Counted from the stretch's first letter, positions 7,203-16,451 are shown. The stretch is DNA of 30,599 bases from an uncultured Sphingobium sp. (GCA_946479185.1 CAMLFF010000003.1:1-30599); one strand, 5' to 3'. The notes: a model not told the origin generated them from the letters alone. Numbers and translations are program-made.

Positions 7203-9233
7203 TCAACCCTTGATCTGAAGCCCGATCCAGAAAGTCTGCGGCGTGCCAAGGTCAGTGCTGACTGCGCCGCTGGCCGCCGTAACCTGTCGCGTCACCACCC
7301 GCTCATCGAACAGATTTTCGACCCGGCCCGTAACAGCCAGACGGCCCGTGATGGGTACGCGGGCAAAGCCGTCAACAGTGGTCGCGGCGGGCATCAGGTC
7401 GGCCTGCAGATCATCCTCGAACTGTGCCCCGACGTGGCGCACGGTGATCGCAAGGCGGGTCTCGCCCTGCCCGCTCCAGCCCAGCGTTGCGCTCACGCCA
7501 TGGCGCGGGCTTTGGGCAGGGCGCAGCCCATCGAGCGATGCCGCAGGGCCGCTGCCTTCGACCTTGCTGTCGTTGAACGCATAGGAAGCTACGAGATCGA
7601 AACTGCCCAGATCGATCGCGCATGAGAGTTCGACCCCCTTGGCGACGATAGCGTCCACATTGCGGCGCTGCCGTGTGTTTGCAGCGATCGTCACATTGGC
7701 GATGGCATTCTCCAGCCGGTTATAGAATGCGGTGGCCGAGAGGCTCACACCCGGCAGCGGCTTCAGATCGAAGCCCGCCTCGGCGCCGCGCAACCGCTCG
7801 GGCTGGAGGGCAGCATTGGCCTGCGTCACGACCGGGAACACCGTGAAGCCACGATACAGCTCGTTGATCGTCGGCAGTCGGAAGCTGGTGTATCCCGCCC
7901 CGCGCAGGGCGATGGCGGGCGAGAGCTTCCACAAAAGTCCGGCGCGGAAGCTGGTTTCCCAATCATCACGTGCGGCATAATTGGTTGTTGTGGTCGCACC
8001 CGTGGCCGCATTACGCTCGGTAAAGCGTCCGCCGCTGATCCGCCAATAATCAGCCCGTGCGCCGCCCGTTAGCACGACATTGCCGAGGGTGATGTCATCC
8101 TCAAGGTAGAAGCCGCTCGTCACCTGACGCCCGGTCGCATCGCGCCGCGTGGTGGCGAGGCCGGTCATCGCGTTGAGCGCTTCCTCATACATGTCAGCCG
8201 TGGCGAAGCGGCTGTCCGCCCCGATGCGCAGGACATGATTGCCGCCAACCGGAGGCCGCACCTCCAGCTTGCCGCCAAGGCCCGTCGATGGCGTGTTGCG
8301 CTGGTTCAGCGTCGGGCGGAAGCTCGTGGAGCTGATCACGATATTGTTGAAATTGCGCAGCTGGACATAGCCCAGCGCCTCGATCTGCCAATCGCCGCGC
8401 GAGAGGTAGCGCAGGCTTGCATCCTGCCCTTCCTGGCCATTGTCTGCGCCCGCAAAACGCAGCGTGCGATCATCACGAAACAGGTTGATGCGCGCCTGAA
8501 TTTCGCCATCGCCAATGGGAGCCACGCCGCGCACGGTGACGGACCATGTCTCGTAACGCGCCGGAACATCGGCAGGGCCGCGCTGCCCCTCAGGCGTCGT
8601 CCAGAAGCCATCGCCCCGCGCATAATCGCCGGAGAGCGACACGAAGCCTGCGCCAAGATCGGGCGAGATCGTCGCGGCAAGTTGCTGCGCATTGCGTGAC
8701 CCGTAGAGCGCGCTCGCACTGTAGAGCGGCAATTGCGCGCGATCGGCACTGAACAGTTCGATCGTGCCCGCGACGGTGCCTGCGCCGAAGCTGCCCGCGC
8801 CGCCGCCCCGCGTGATGCGGGCTGCACCGATGGTATCGAGCGCCAGCGCATTGAAGGGTATCGAGCCGAAGAAGGGATCGGCCAGCGGCACGCCATCCAG
8901 TAAGACCACCGCGCGGCTAGTGGCGTTGCCGCCAAGCGCTCGCAGCGTCACGCCCTGAGACGATGGATTGGCCGAGCGGCTATCGGAACGGCGAAACTGC
9001 TGGAAGCCAGCAACATCGCCCAGCGCATGCTCGATCGTGCCCGAGGCATCCTCGCTCAGCCTGTCCTCATTTATGGTGATAGAGCCATAGGCAGGCGTGC
9101 CGGGTGGCAGATCAAGGCCGCGCCCAAGCACGATAATATCGTTGGGCCCATCCGCATTTTGCGCATGAAGAGGAGCCAGAATAAACGGACAAGCGCCAGC
9201 AAGCAGCGCGGGGAGAATTTTGCGAACCATCAT
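7203..9233 (-). CDS. TonB-dependent outer-membrane receptor
   Basis: 676-aa outer-membrane transporter. It has a signal peptide (about residues 1-24, ending PLHA-Q), then a plug domain with GTIEHALGDVAGFQQF, QGVTLRALGGNATSRAVVLLDG and GAGSFGAGTVAGTIE. A 22-strand-type barrel region ends with the usual aromatic-rich C-terminus (FWIGLQIKG). The substrate cannot be read from sequence; the compact plug without an N-terminal signalling extension argues against FecA-type sigma regulation. It is divergent from an AraC regulator, an arrangement common for regulators of siderophore or nutrient receptors. Two adjacent ATGs (9233, 9230) are possible starts. Confidence 0.93.
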   Translation of the reverse strand: MMVRKILPALLAGACPFILAPLHAQNADGPNDIIVLGRGLDLPPGTPAYGSITINEDRLSEDASGTIEHALGDVAGFQQFRRSDSRSANPSSQGVTLRALGGNATSRAVVLLDGVPLADPFFGSIPFNALALDTIGAARITRGGGAGSFGAGTVAGTIELFSADRAQLPLYSASALYGSRNAQQLAATISPDLGAGFVSLSGDYARGDGFWTTPEGQRGPADVPARYETWSVTVRGVAPIGDGEIQARINLFRDDRTLRFAGADNGQEGQDASLRYLSRGDWQIEALGYVQLRNFNNIVISSTSFRPTLNQRNTPSTGLGGKLEVRPPVGGNHVLRIGADSRFATADMYEEALNAMTGLATTRRDATGRQVTSGFYLEDDITLGNVVLTGGARADYWRISGGRFTERNAATGATTTTNYAARDDWETSFRAGLLWKLSPAIALRGAGYTSFRLPTINELYRGFTVFPVVTQANAALQPERLRGAEAGFDLKPLPGVSLSATAFYNRLENAIANVTIAANTRQRRNVDAIVAKGVELSCAIDLGSFDLVASYAFNDSKVEGSGPAASLDGLRPAQSPRHGVSATLGWSGQGETRLAITVRHVGAQFEDDLQADLMPAATTVDGFARVPITGRLAVTGRVENLFDERVVTRQVTAASGAVSTDLGTPQTFWIGLQIKG

Positions 9234-9315
9234 CGCCCGCCCATGGCCGATGACCTGCGGCTTGGCAAGAATTCAGGTTAATGGTGCAACGCGTCACCTT
9301 ATATCTTTGACAAGA

Positions 9316-10323
9316 ATGACTGTTTCGCCAATGCTTGGGCCGGAGTTTGTGGAGATGGAAACAGTTAATTTCGATGGGCTTTCATCGGTCCTCGACATCA
9401 GTAGTGTCGAGCGCGCGAAGCGTGCCGATATGTGGACGGGCCTCGCGCCAACCGTTTTTCCCGGTCTTTCGATTCAGGCGATTGAAGCCAACCCCAATGC
9501 GGGCGCAATCCTGCATCGCCGGGTGGGGCCAGGCGCCTTATTCGCGGTTTGCTCTGCGCCCGCTGAAGTGAGTTATGCGCCTAAAGAAACGGGCGAAATG
9601 GGCCAGTTCCTCACCATGATGTTGCAGGCTGAGGGCGCCTCCATTGCCGTACAGCGCCAGCATCAGTGCCAATTGGCAGCGGGCGATATCTGCTTCATCG
9701 ATGAGCGCTATCCGTTCAAGCTGGTTGGGCTAGATTATAACCAATTGCTGCTGCTGCGGATGCCGCGCGCGCTGGTGATGAGCCGCTTCCCGGAGATGGA
9801 GCATCTGGTGGCGACTTTGATCCCCGGTCGCGATCCGGGCACGTCCCTGCTTGCCCATACGCTCATTCACCTGCTGCATGTCGCGGCAGAGCTACGCGAG
9901 GCGCAGCAACAGGCCGCGATGAACGCTGTCATCCACTTGCTCGGCGCGACATCCGGCCTCGCTGTCGAGCTGGAGAATGTGCATTGGCGCGTGCAGAAGG
10001 CGCTGGATTTCATCGAGCTTAATCTCTCGATCCCCGGCCTGACCGCAGAGCAGATCGCACAGGCGCAACATATCAGTCGCAGGCGACTGGATCAGCTGAT
10101 GCGCGATGCGCTGGGTGTTTCGATCACGGGGCAAATCTGGAACCGCCGTTTGCAACGCGCAGCCGATGATCTGCGCGACCCCCGCTGGGCGGGTGCCTCA
10201 ATCTCGCAAATCGCCTTTGCCAATGGCTTTGAAGACCCGGCGCATTTCGCCCGTGCCTTCAAGCGCCGGTTCGAGGCCACGCCCGGCCAGTGGCGGGCAA
10301 TCGCAAGAACGGTCACGCACTAG
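9316..10323 (+). CDS. AraC-family transcriptional regulator
   Basis: About 335 aa. An N-terminal cupin-like sensor region (AraC-binding-like, including CQLAAGDICFIDERYPF) is followed by a C-terminal double helix-turn-helix domain. The HTH domain runs from LDFIELNLSIPGLTAEQIAQ through ISRRRLDQLMRD to ISQIAFANGFEDPAHFARAFKRRF and TPGQWR, the classic AraC signature. It probably controls the divergent TonB receptor and perhaps itself. The start is uncertain: in-frame ATGs lie at 9220, 9316, 9331 and 9355. The 9220 start would overlap the receptor gene, and a TTGACA hexamer at about 9308 could mean that translation starts at 9355, where GGAG precedes the ATG. Confidence 0.9.
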   Translation: MTVSPMLGPEFVEMETVNFDGLSSVLDISSVERAKRADMWTGLAPTVFPGLSIQAIEANPNAGAILHRRVGPGALFAVCSAPAEVSYAPKETGEMGQFLTMMLQAEGASIAVQRQHQCQLAAGDICFIDERYPFKLVGLDYNQLLLLRMPRALVMSRFPEMEHLVATLIPGRDPGTSLLAHTLIHLLHVAAELREAQQQAAMNAVIHLLGATSGLAVELENVHWRVQKALDFIELNLSIPGLTAEQIAQAQHISRRRLDQLMRDALGVSITGQIWNRRLQRAADDLRDPRWAGASISQIAFANGFEDPAHFARAFKRRFEATPGQWRAIARTVTH

Positions 10324-10360
10324 GCCGGGTTGCCACTCCGCCCGGAGGCAGGGCGCACCA

Positions 10361-12094
10361 TCACTTCTTCTGGCTGAGCGTCCACACATAGGCGGCGACG
10401 GCCTGCACATCGGCATCGCTTAGCTCAGAGCCTCCGCGCGCTGGCATGCCGGTGGCATATTCCTTGGGCGTCACCACGCCTTCGTTGATCACCTTGGCGA
10501 GCGAAGCCACGGAGCCGTCCGTCCAGAGCCATTTCTTGCCGTCAAGCGCCGGGCCTAGCGTGGAGCCAGTGCCATCCGCGCCATGACAGCCAGCGCACGT
10601 CCCTGCCCGCTCCAGCCCATGATAGATGCGGTTGCCAAGCGCGACCTGCTCGGCGGTGAAGCCCTGTGGCACAGGGCCCTCACTGTCCTGCGACGCACGC
10701 GCGACATCCTGCGCGGCGTAGATCACATCCTTGGCAGCCGTCAGCGGCGTATTGGCAGCGCCCCGATATGTGATCTTCCAGATTCGACCATTCTCATCAT
10801 CGGAAATATAGAGTGTGCCGTCAGGACCGGTTGAGACACCGGTCGGGCGGTTCTTCGCCTTCCCGCTCGCCTTGCCGGGGCCAGTGAAGCCATCTGCAAA
10901 CAGGATGGAGTTGCCCGAGGCTTTGCCATTTGCCAGCGGCTGGAAGACGACCTTGTACCCATCTTGCGGCATAGGCGCGCGGTTCCAAGAGCCGTGGAAG
11001 GCGATGAACACGCCGCCCTTATAAGCCGCCGGAAATTGCCCGCCCCGGTAGAAGTCCAGCCCGGTGGGTGCCCAATGGGCGGGGAATGTCGCCGTGGGCA
11101 GCTTCTTGCTCGCACAGCGGCCAACCGCCTTGCCGCCATCGCCGCCATATTCCGGCCCCAGCACGCGCTTCTTCTGGAAGCCGTCATAATAGCAATAGGG
11201 CCAGCCGAAATCATCGCCCGCATTCACTTGCAGCAGCTCTTCGGCAGGCAGATCGACGCCGCGCTGCGTGGTGTAAAGGGCTGGCCAGCTCTGCGAGAGC
11301 TGATCGCGGCCATGCTGCATAGCGAACAGTCTGCCCGAGGCATCGAAGGTGATGCCGCCTGTGTTGCGGATGCCCGTCGCGAACCGCTCCTTGGCCGAAT
11401 AAGTCTGGCCGGTCTTGAGCGCGCTATATTTCCAGATGCCCGCGTACAGCGCGAGCTCGTCGCAGGGGTCTTTGCCCGGGGAGCCCGGCTGGCGATTGGC
11501 CTTTTCGCAAATGTTGGACGGTGAGCCGCTGTTGATGAAGAGATTGCCCTGCGCGTCGATCGCGATGGCCTTCATCATATGATCGCCATTCATGCGGAGC
11601 CCCTGCAGGACGACGGTGGGCTGCGCACCTGGCACCCGCTCGCCATCGCGCAATTGATAGCGCAGAATCTTGTCACCAACCTGCACGAAAAGGCCATCCT
11701 TCCAGATCGCGATGCCCGTGCCGCCGCCTTCACCCTGTGCAGGCGTCGAGCCGAACCGGTCAATCTGCTCGGCTTTGCCATCTCCGTCAGCATCCCGCAG
11801 TGCGACGATGAAGCCGCCCTCTGGCGGTGGCGTGCGGAAATAGCGGCTCATCCATGTATTCACATAGACGGTGCCATCCGGCGCGATCGCCATGTGCCGG
11901 GCGTGACCGATATTGTCGGCGAAGATGGTCGCGCAAAATCCCGGTGGGAGGCTGAGGCCCGCCTCATCATTGGCGCAGGCGGCTGTGGCTGGCGCTGGTT
12001 GCTGGGCTGTGCTGAAGGGCGAGCCGATAAGGAGCGCGGCACCGGCAGCCGTAAAGGCGCCCAATCCGGCCAATAGTGGCAATGTCTTGGCCAT
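10361..12094 (-). CDS. Sorbosone/glucose dehydrogenase-like beta-propeller with C-terminal cytochrome c
   Basis: 577-aa exported protein with a signal peptide (residues 1-30, ALLIGSPFSTAQQ). A six-bladed propeller of the soluble PQQ-dependent sugar dehydrogenase family follows: MAIAPDGTVYVNTW, GGGTGIAIWKDG, ATGIRNTGGITFDASG, NAGDDFGWPYCYYDG, AFHGSWNRAPMPQDGYKVVF, RPTGVSTGPDGTLYISDDE. A class I cytochrome c domain sits at the C-terminus, with CAGCH at about residues 500-504 and a probable axial Met in TGMPARGG near 550. It probably oxidises a sugar or related alcohol in the periplasm and passes electrons to its own heme. An AAGGAGA Shine-Dalgarno precedes the ATG. An SBF transporter gene lies 88 bases upstream in the same direction. 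Confidence 0.9.
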   Translation of the reverse strand: MAKTLPLLAGLGAFTAAGAALLIGSPFSTAQQPAPATAACANDEAGLSLPPGFCATIFADNIGHARHMAIAPDGTVYVNTWMSRYFRTPPPEGGFIVALRDADGDGKAEQIDRFGSTPAQGEGGGTGIAIWKDGLFVQVGDKILRYQLRDGERVPGAQPTVVLQGLRMNGDHMMKAIAIDAQGNLFINSGSPSNICEKANRQPGSPGKDPCDELALYAGIWKYSALKTGQTYSAKERFATGIRNTGGITFDASGRLFAMQHGRDQLSQSWPALYTTQRGVDLPAEELLQVNAGDDFGWPYCYYDGFQKKRVLGPEYGGDGGKAVGRCASKKLPTATFPAHWAPTGLDFYRGGQFPAAYKGGVFIAFHGSWNRAPMPQDGYKVVFQPLANGKASGNSILFADGFTGPGKASGKAKNRPTGVSTGPDGTLYISDDENGRIWKITYRGAANTPLTAAKDVIYAAQDVARASQDSEGPVPQGFTAEQVALGNRIYHGLERAGTCAGCHGADGTGSTLGPALDGKKWLWTDGSVASLAKVINEGVVTPKEYATGMPARGGSELSDADVQAVAAYVWTLSQKK

Positions 12095-12182
12095 GGACGT
12101 CTCCTTCGTCAGCTCTTTATTTTATCGGGGGCAGCTTACCTACCTTGCTAAGCATCATAGCTGCGGGACGAAGGCCTGTCCA

Positions 12183-13190
12183 TCATCCCCCAGTTGATTC
12201 CGCCTTGGTAGCACGGCGCTCATAAGCACGTGCGAGGAAGGCGCAGGCAAGTAGTTGAACCTGATGGAAAATCATCAGCGGCAGCACAATCGCGCCGACC
12301 AGCGCCGCCGGGAACAGCACGCTCGCCATGGGTACGCCCGTCGCCAGCGATTTGACCGATCCGCAGAAAACCAGCGCCGCCTCATCGGGCAATGGCAGGC
12401 CCGCGAGCCGCGCCGTGAATCGCAGGATGAGGATGACCAGCACCAGCATCGCGAAGCAAAGGAAGATGAGCATCGCGAGATCGACAGCAGAGATGGTGCT
12501 CCATAGACCACCGACGACAGCCTTGCCGAACGCGGCATAGACGACGACCAGAATCGAGCCCCGATCGACAAAGGTGGCGAGCGGTTTGTGACGACTGAGC
12601 CATCCACCAAGCTTGCCATGGAGCATCTGACCCAAGGCAAAGGGCACAAGGATGAGGCCGATGATCGTCCAGATCGCATCAAAGCTCATCACGCTCTGGC
12701 TGGCGAGCAGCAGCGCCGTGAGCAGCGGTGTGAATATGACGCCCGCGAGATTAGAGGCGGCCGCCCCGCAGACTGCAGCAGGCACATTGCCCTTTGCGAT
12801 GGAGGTGAGCGCGATAGAGGATTGCACCGTGGAGGGCAGGCAGCAGAGGAAGAGCAAGCCGGTGTAGAGTGCCGGATCAATCGCGCGTCCGCTCAAGGGA
12901 CCCATGGCAAGACCGATCAGCGGAAACAACGCGAAGGTGCTCAGCAGCATGAGCAGTTGCAGCTTCCACTGCTTGAGCGCGCCCGTCACGGCTTCACGCG
13001 GCATGCGCGCGCCATGAATGAAGAAGAGCAGCACGACGAGAACCCGGCCCAGCCCATCCACCACCGGCACGAAGCTGCCACGCGCGGGGAGGATCGTCGC
13101 GAGCAACAGCGTGCCGAGCAGCATCAGAGTGAATTTATCGACCTTGGCCCATGTGAAGCGTCGTGCCCGCGCCGGCTGCTCTTGCGTCAT
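12183..13190 (-). CDS. SBF-like (bile acid:sodium symporter family) transporter, YfeH type
   Basis: 335-aa inner-membrane protein with about ten hydrophobic segments, for example FTLMLLGTLLLATILPA, LGRVLVVLLFFIHGARM, LQLLMLLSTFALFPLIGLA and the C-terminal AALVGAIVLPLMIFHQVQLL. Family marks are FFIHGARMPREAV, LFLCCLPSTVQSSIALTSIAKGNVPAAVCGAAASN and VFCGSVKSLATGVPMA. These match the SBF-like group found outside animals, whose substrate is mostly unknown; transport of an organic anion with sodium is the family-level inference. It may be co-transcribed with the dehydrogenase gene downstream. Confidence 0.9.
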   Translation of the reverse strand: MTQEQPARARRFTWAKVDKFTLMLLGTLLLATILPARGSFVPVVDGLGRVLVVLLFFIHGARMPREAVTGALKQWKLQLLMLLSTFALFPLIGLAMGPLSGRAIDPALYTGLLFLCCLPSTVQSSIALTSIAKGNVPAAVCGAAASNLAGVIFTPLLTALLLASQSVMSFDAIWTIIGLILVPFALGQMLHGKLGGWLSRHKPLATFVDRGSILVVVYAAFGKAVVGGLWSTISAVDLAMLIFLCFAMLVLVILILRFTARLAGLPLPDEAALVFCGSVKSLATGVPMASVLFPAALVGAIVLPLMIFHQVQLLACAFLARAYERRATKAESTGG

Positions 13191-13224
13191 GATCTTGATC
13201 CCTCAAACCGCCATGCAGGCTACC

Positions 13225-13249
13225 CCGCTCCACTTACTCGTGGAGGCGG
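13225..13249 (-). terminator. Weak hairpin between the HD-GYP gene and the transporter gene
   Basis: CTCCAC (13228-13233) and GTGGAG (13240-13245) form a six-pair stem around TTACTC, extended by CCG/CGG with one bulged G. There is no T-run on either strand, so terminator function is doubtful. It lies after the end of the HD-GYP gene and 35 bases before the transporter start. Confidence 0.25.
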
Positions 13250-13313
13250 TTCGATCAAGCTTTCTGCGCGCGTCTAACTGTCCTGAGGCGACCTTAATCT
13301 TGTACTGCAGCGT

Positions 13314-14660
13314 TCATTGCATCGCCTTGCAAGCGCTGTTGAACACCATCTCGCGAATGGCCGGGAAATTCTCGACACCATAGCTTGCCGCATCATCGCT
13401 GCAGATGATCTCGACCCGCCCCTTGTTCGCCAGCAAATCGATATCTTCAGGCTTGATGACCCGCCGACCATTCACATCAAAAAAGGCCCACACCCTCGGG
13501 CGCGTATAGTCGGCGCTATTCTGATCGACGACCAGCGCAAGGCGCCCCGTCGTCAGCCGCACAACCGACCCGATGGGATAGACGCCGACGCTCTCGATAA
13601 ATTGATCGAGAATCTTCGCGTCGAACAACCCCTCCATGCCGCGCATCATCTCCAACGCGCTGTTGGGGTCGATCCGCGGGCGATGGGGGCGATCCGACGT
13701 CATCGAATCATAAGTGTCGCAGATCGCGGCCATCTTGCTGAACAGGCTGATCTCCTCGCCCGTGAGCTGCTGTGGATAGCCGCTCCCATCGCAGCGCTCA
13801 TGATGCTCCAGGCACACCCGCGTGACGTCGTCCGAAAACTCGCCGCCCATGATGAGAAATTCATGGCCCAGAGTCGTGTGGGTTTTGACGATCTCCATCT
13901 CCGCCTCGGTCAGGTCATCGAGGATGGTCGCGACATCGATCGGCAAGTGGCCCATGCCCACATCCATCAGCAGCCCGGCCATGCCCGCCTCCTTGGCGCG
14001 CTCGACATCCAGGTGCATCTGGCGGGCCAATGCAATCATGAGGGCGCTGACCGCCAGACCATGGGCATAGAGCGCGCTATTCTCGCGCCTGATCCGCATG
14101 AGACCGTTGAAGGCGTGTGGATTGCGTTGGATGGAGGAGAAGAGATCCTCGATCACCGGTTCGATCTGGCCGACGGAGATCGCCTTGCCGAGGCGGACCT
14201 GCTCGAACACGCTGGCAAGCACGCGGTTGGAGCGAACCATCACGCCCTTGGCCTGATCGACTTCCCGCGCGGTGCTCAACGTCTTTGCCGCGCGAGGATC
14301 GAACGGGATGACGTTGGATGCCGCGTGATTCTGCAGGTGGAGCGTGCGCATCCGTTCCAGCCTGATGCGGTCGGCCATGTTCTGCGCGGCTGAATTCGCC
14401 GTGCCTGCAGGTGCTGAATGCGAGGTGGAGACCAGCGGACGCCGGCGCGCGGACGCCTGCGCTACCGAGGGCAATGTATCGCCGCCTTTATCGAGGTCGA
14501 TCAATACGCCTTCGACTTCACTCGCCTTCAAGTCGGCAAGAGTCGCAGGGTCTGTCAGCAGGAATTTGTTTCGCCAGAACGGATGTTTGAGCCATGGCCC
14601 TTCCAGCTTGTGGATGAACATTCCCAAACGCACGTCAGAAACTTCAATTCTCTTGAGCAT
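13314..14660 (-). CDS. HD-GYP domain protein with N-terminal DUF3391, HD pair degenerate
   Basis: 448-aa cytoplasmic protein of the cyclic di-GMP phosphodiesterase type. The N-terminal DUF3391 region (MLKRIEVSDVRLGMFIHKLEG) is followed by a low-complexity linker (residues 62-95) and an HD-GYP domain from about 185 to 380. His200 (YAHGLAVSAL), His261 (KTHTTLGHEFL), His286-His287 and the GYP signature HHERCDGSGYP (286-296) are present, as is CDTYDSMTSDRPHR. The metal-binding HD itself reads LLMDVGMGHLP: Met232 replaces the His and Met236 replaces the usual Lys of HDIGK. The enzyme may have altered metal binding or act only as a c-di-GMP sensor. Monocistronic as seen; divergent from ybaK, 132 bases away. 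Confidence 0.92.
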   Translation of the reverse strand: MLKRIEVSDVRLGMFIHKLEGPWLKHPFWRNKFLLTDPATLADLKASEVEGVLIDLDKGGDTLPSVAQASARRRPLVSTSHSAPAGTANSAAQNMADRIRLERMRTLHLQNHAASNVIPFDPRAAKTLSTAREVDQAKGVMVRSNRVLASVFEQVRLGKAISVGQIEPVIEDLFSSIQRNPHAFNGLMRIRRENSALYAHGLAVSALMIALARQMHLDVERAKEAGMAGLLMDVGMGHLPIDVATILDDLTEAEMEIVKTHTTLGHEFLIMGGEFSDDVTRVCLEHHERCDGSGYPQQLTGEEISLFSKMAAICDTYDSMTSDRPHRPRIDPNSALEMMRGMEGLFDAKILDQFIESVGVYPIGSVVRLTTGRLALVVDQNSADYTRPRVWAFFDVNGRRVIKPEDIDLLANKGRVEIICSDDAASYGVENFPAIREMVFNSACKAMQ

Positions 14661-14792
14661 GCTTTCCCGCCGTTATGTCCCGATAGCGGGCATCGCGTAG
14701 CAGCTGATACGGAAAGGCTAATCCTTGTGGTTATCGCGGCGTTTGTATTATTTGCGGCGTGTTTTTGAGCAGATAGAGGGGTATAAGCAGGA

Positions 14793-15263
14793 ATGGCTCA
14801 GTCGACACGCGCCACGGCTGTGCTCAAGGCAGCGCAGATTCCATTTTCAGTGCGTAGCTATGAGTATGATGGCGCGGCACCCAGTATAGGCCTTCACGCT
14901 GCTGCGGCGCTTGGCATGCCAGCTAGCATTGTTTTCAAAACGCTGATGTTGAACGTGGACGGCAAGGCCTGCTGCGCGATCCTTCCGTCGGATCAGACCC
15001 TCTCCTTGAAACGTGTCGCTGCCGCATTCGATGGCAAGTCGGCCGACATGATGAAGCCCGCAGATGCCGAACGGACCACGGGCTACAAGATTGGCGGGAT
15101 CAGCCCATTAGGCCAAATGAAGCGCGTGCCGATCGTGCTGGACGAGCATGCGCTAAATTTGCCAGCGATTTACATCAATGGCGGTCAGCGCGGACTGCAA
15201 ATCCTGCTTTCTCCGCACGACTTCGCCACCATGGTGACGAAGGTCGCGCAGATAACAGCTTAG
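14793..15263 (+). CDS. ybaK: Cys-tRNA(Pro)/Cys-tRNA(Cys) deacylase YbaK
   Basis: 156-aa trans-editing enzyme that hydrolyses Cys mischarged on tRNA-Pro. Family features: start MAQSTRATAVLKAAQIPFSV, the catalytic region FKTLMLNVDGKACCAILPSD, Lys-rich SLKRVAAAF, GYKIGGISPLGQMK (the GxxxGxxP substrate loop) and C-terminal INGGQRGLQILLSP. Length is normal. It is convergent with the small membrane protein gene, their stops 4 bases apart. Confidence 0.93.
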   Translation: MAQSTRATAVLKAAQIPFSVRSYEYDGAAPSIGLHAAAALGMPASIVFKTLMLNVDGKACCAILPSDQTLSLKRVAAAFDGKSADMMKPADAERTTGYKIGGISPLGQMKRVPIVLDEHALNLPAIYINGGQRGLQILLSPHDFATMVTKVAQITA

Positions 15264-15267
15264 AGCT

Positions 15268-15417
15268 TCAAACGACTTTTCGGCCCGTCACCAAACGATA
15301 GACCAGCACAACTGCGGCGATCACGAGCAGCAAATGGATCAATCCACCACCGACCTGAAAGGCGAGGAAGCCAAGTGCCCAAAGCACGAGCAGAATGACG
15401 ACGATTGTCCAAAGCAT
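15268..15417 (-). CDS. Lmo0937-type small membrane protein (49 aa)
   Basis: Tiny inner-membrane protein, MLWTIVVILLVLWALGFLAF then GGGLIHLLLVIAAVVLVYRLV, with two hydrophobic segments and a short basic tail (TGRKVV). This matches the Lmo0937 family pattern in length and sequence; its role is unknown, though relatives are often stress-linked. The ATG at 15417 is chosen because GGGAG lies 6-10 bases upstream and the family starts with MLW. The frame stays open further upstream, but that extension does not resemble the family. Confidence 0.85.
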   Translation of the reverse strand: MLWTIVVILLVLWALGFLAFQVGGGLIHLLLVIAAVVLVYRLVTGRKVV

Positions 15418-15576
15418 GACGGGCTCCCTTAAAGTTGATGGGATTGAAATGCCTGAGAGCATGGGGAGTTCCGCTTTTGGCAAAGAAGAAGGCCTGATCG
15501 CAGCAATCTGCGCGGCACAAGTGGCGCTACCATCAGGCGAACCAACGAGACTCCGAGCATCAAGGGAAAAGGTCGA

Positions 15577-16092
15577 TCACTCCGTCCAGGCATCGGATGC
15601 GAAGAAATCCAGCTTCGCACGCCATCCTTGGGTCGTGTTGAGCCATAGCACGGTGTAACGCCCAATCCGCTCCGTGCCATCCGGTCCAGTCAGGAACACC
15701 CGGCCGATTTCGCTCGCCATGTTGCGGGACACGGTGATCTCTATCGTCCTGATCTTCATGGACCGAGGGCCTTGCCCTACCCGCAGGAAATCCGCGAGTA
15801 TCTCTTTCTTGCCACGGGCGGGGGCCTTCCCCGGCCCCATGCCAACTGGATTCAGATTGTCCGGCACAAAATAATCGTCAATCAGCTTCTCTGTCTCACG
15901 GGCTGCAAAGTTCCGCTCAAACTGCCGATTGCGCTCGGCAATCGCTGCCACAACTTCGGCATGATAGGCTTCGCTGACCGGCTCAACCAAGCGGGCTTTG
16001 TCCCGGTCCGCGGCAAGAGACGGCGCCGCAGCGAGCGACAAACACATAGCAAACATCGGCAGAACATAATTTCCGGCTTGTATTGGACGCAT
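15577..16092 (-). CDS. Secreted NTF2/SnoaL-like protein
   Basis: 171 aa with a signal peptide (MCLSLAAAPSLAAD, cleavage near residue 28). The mature part resembles the DUF4440/SnoaL-like NTF2 fold: a helix with AEVVAAIAERNRQFERNF, then EKLIDDYFVPDNLNPVGMGPGKAPARGKKEILADF and alternating strands ending GRYTVLWLNTTQGWRAKLDFFASDAW. Such proteins bind small ligands or act as adaptors; no enzyme function can be assigned. A strong GGGAGGG Shine-Dalgarno and a good promoter lie upstream. Confidence 0.8.
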   Translation of the reverse strand: MRPIQAGNYVLPMFAMCLSLAAAPSLAADRDKARLVEPVSEAYHAEVVAAIAERNRQFERNFAARETEKLIDDYFVPDNLNPVGMGPGKAPARGKKEILADFLRVGQGPRSMKIRTIEITVSRNMASEIGRVFLTGPDGTERIGRYTVLWLNTTQGWRAKLDFFASDAWTE

Positions 16093-16110
16093 GTCGACCC
16101 TCCCCTGAAC

Positions 16111-16147
16111 CTAGGGAGAATCCTAGAAATATTCATTGTTTTGTCAA
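16111..16147 (-). promoter_or_regulatory. Promoter with palindromic operator candidate for the NTF2-like gene
   Basis: On the minus strand TTGACA (16142-16147) and TAGGAT (16120-16125) are 16 bases apart, about 28 bases from the ATG. The inverted repeat CTAGG-N6-CCTAG (16111-16126) overlaps the -10 box and could be a repressor site. Confidence 0.5.
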
Positions 16148-16451
16148 TGAGAATGCGCGCCGCAGTGCCGGTCAACCAAGCGCTCCGTCCGGGGGCACGA
16201 TGGCGGGCCGCTAGGCAGCAACACTTTGATGCGCAAATGGCGGGTTTTAGGGTTAAGTTTCGAGCTTTTGCATGCCGGCTGTGTTGGCGAACTTTCCGTT
16301 TCACTGGCAGCGGCATAGACTTCCGCCCAAGCTCTGCGAACGCTCGCTTGTCGCGTCCCAGTGAGGGTTCGGCGCGACGAAACGAGCATTCAAGTCATTC
16401 CAGGATTTCAAAAACGGGTTAGGATCATCCTGTCGTGAGGAGTTGACGCCT
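16148..16451. other. Intergenic region without a recognised gene
   Basis: About 300 bases between the divergent NTF2-like and DUF3060 genes. Both strands have short open frames, but none has a plausible start with a Shine-Dalgarno or a recognisable protein. The right end must hold the DUF3060 promoter; TTCCAG and TAGGAT about 16 bases apart near 16,400-16,425 are a weak candidate. Confidence 0.5.
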
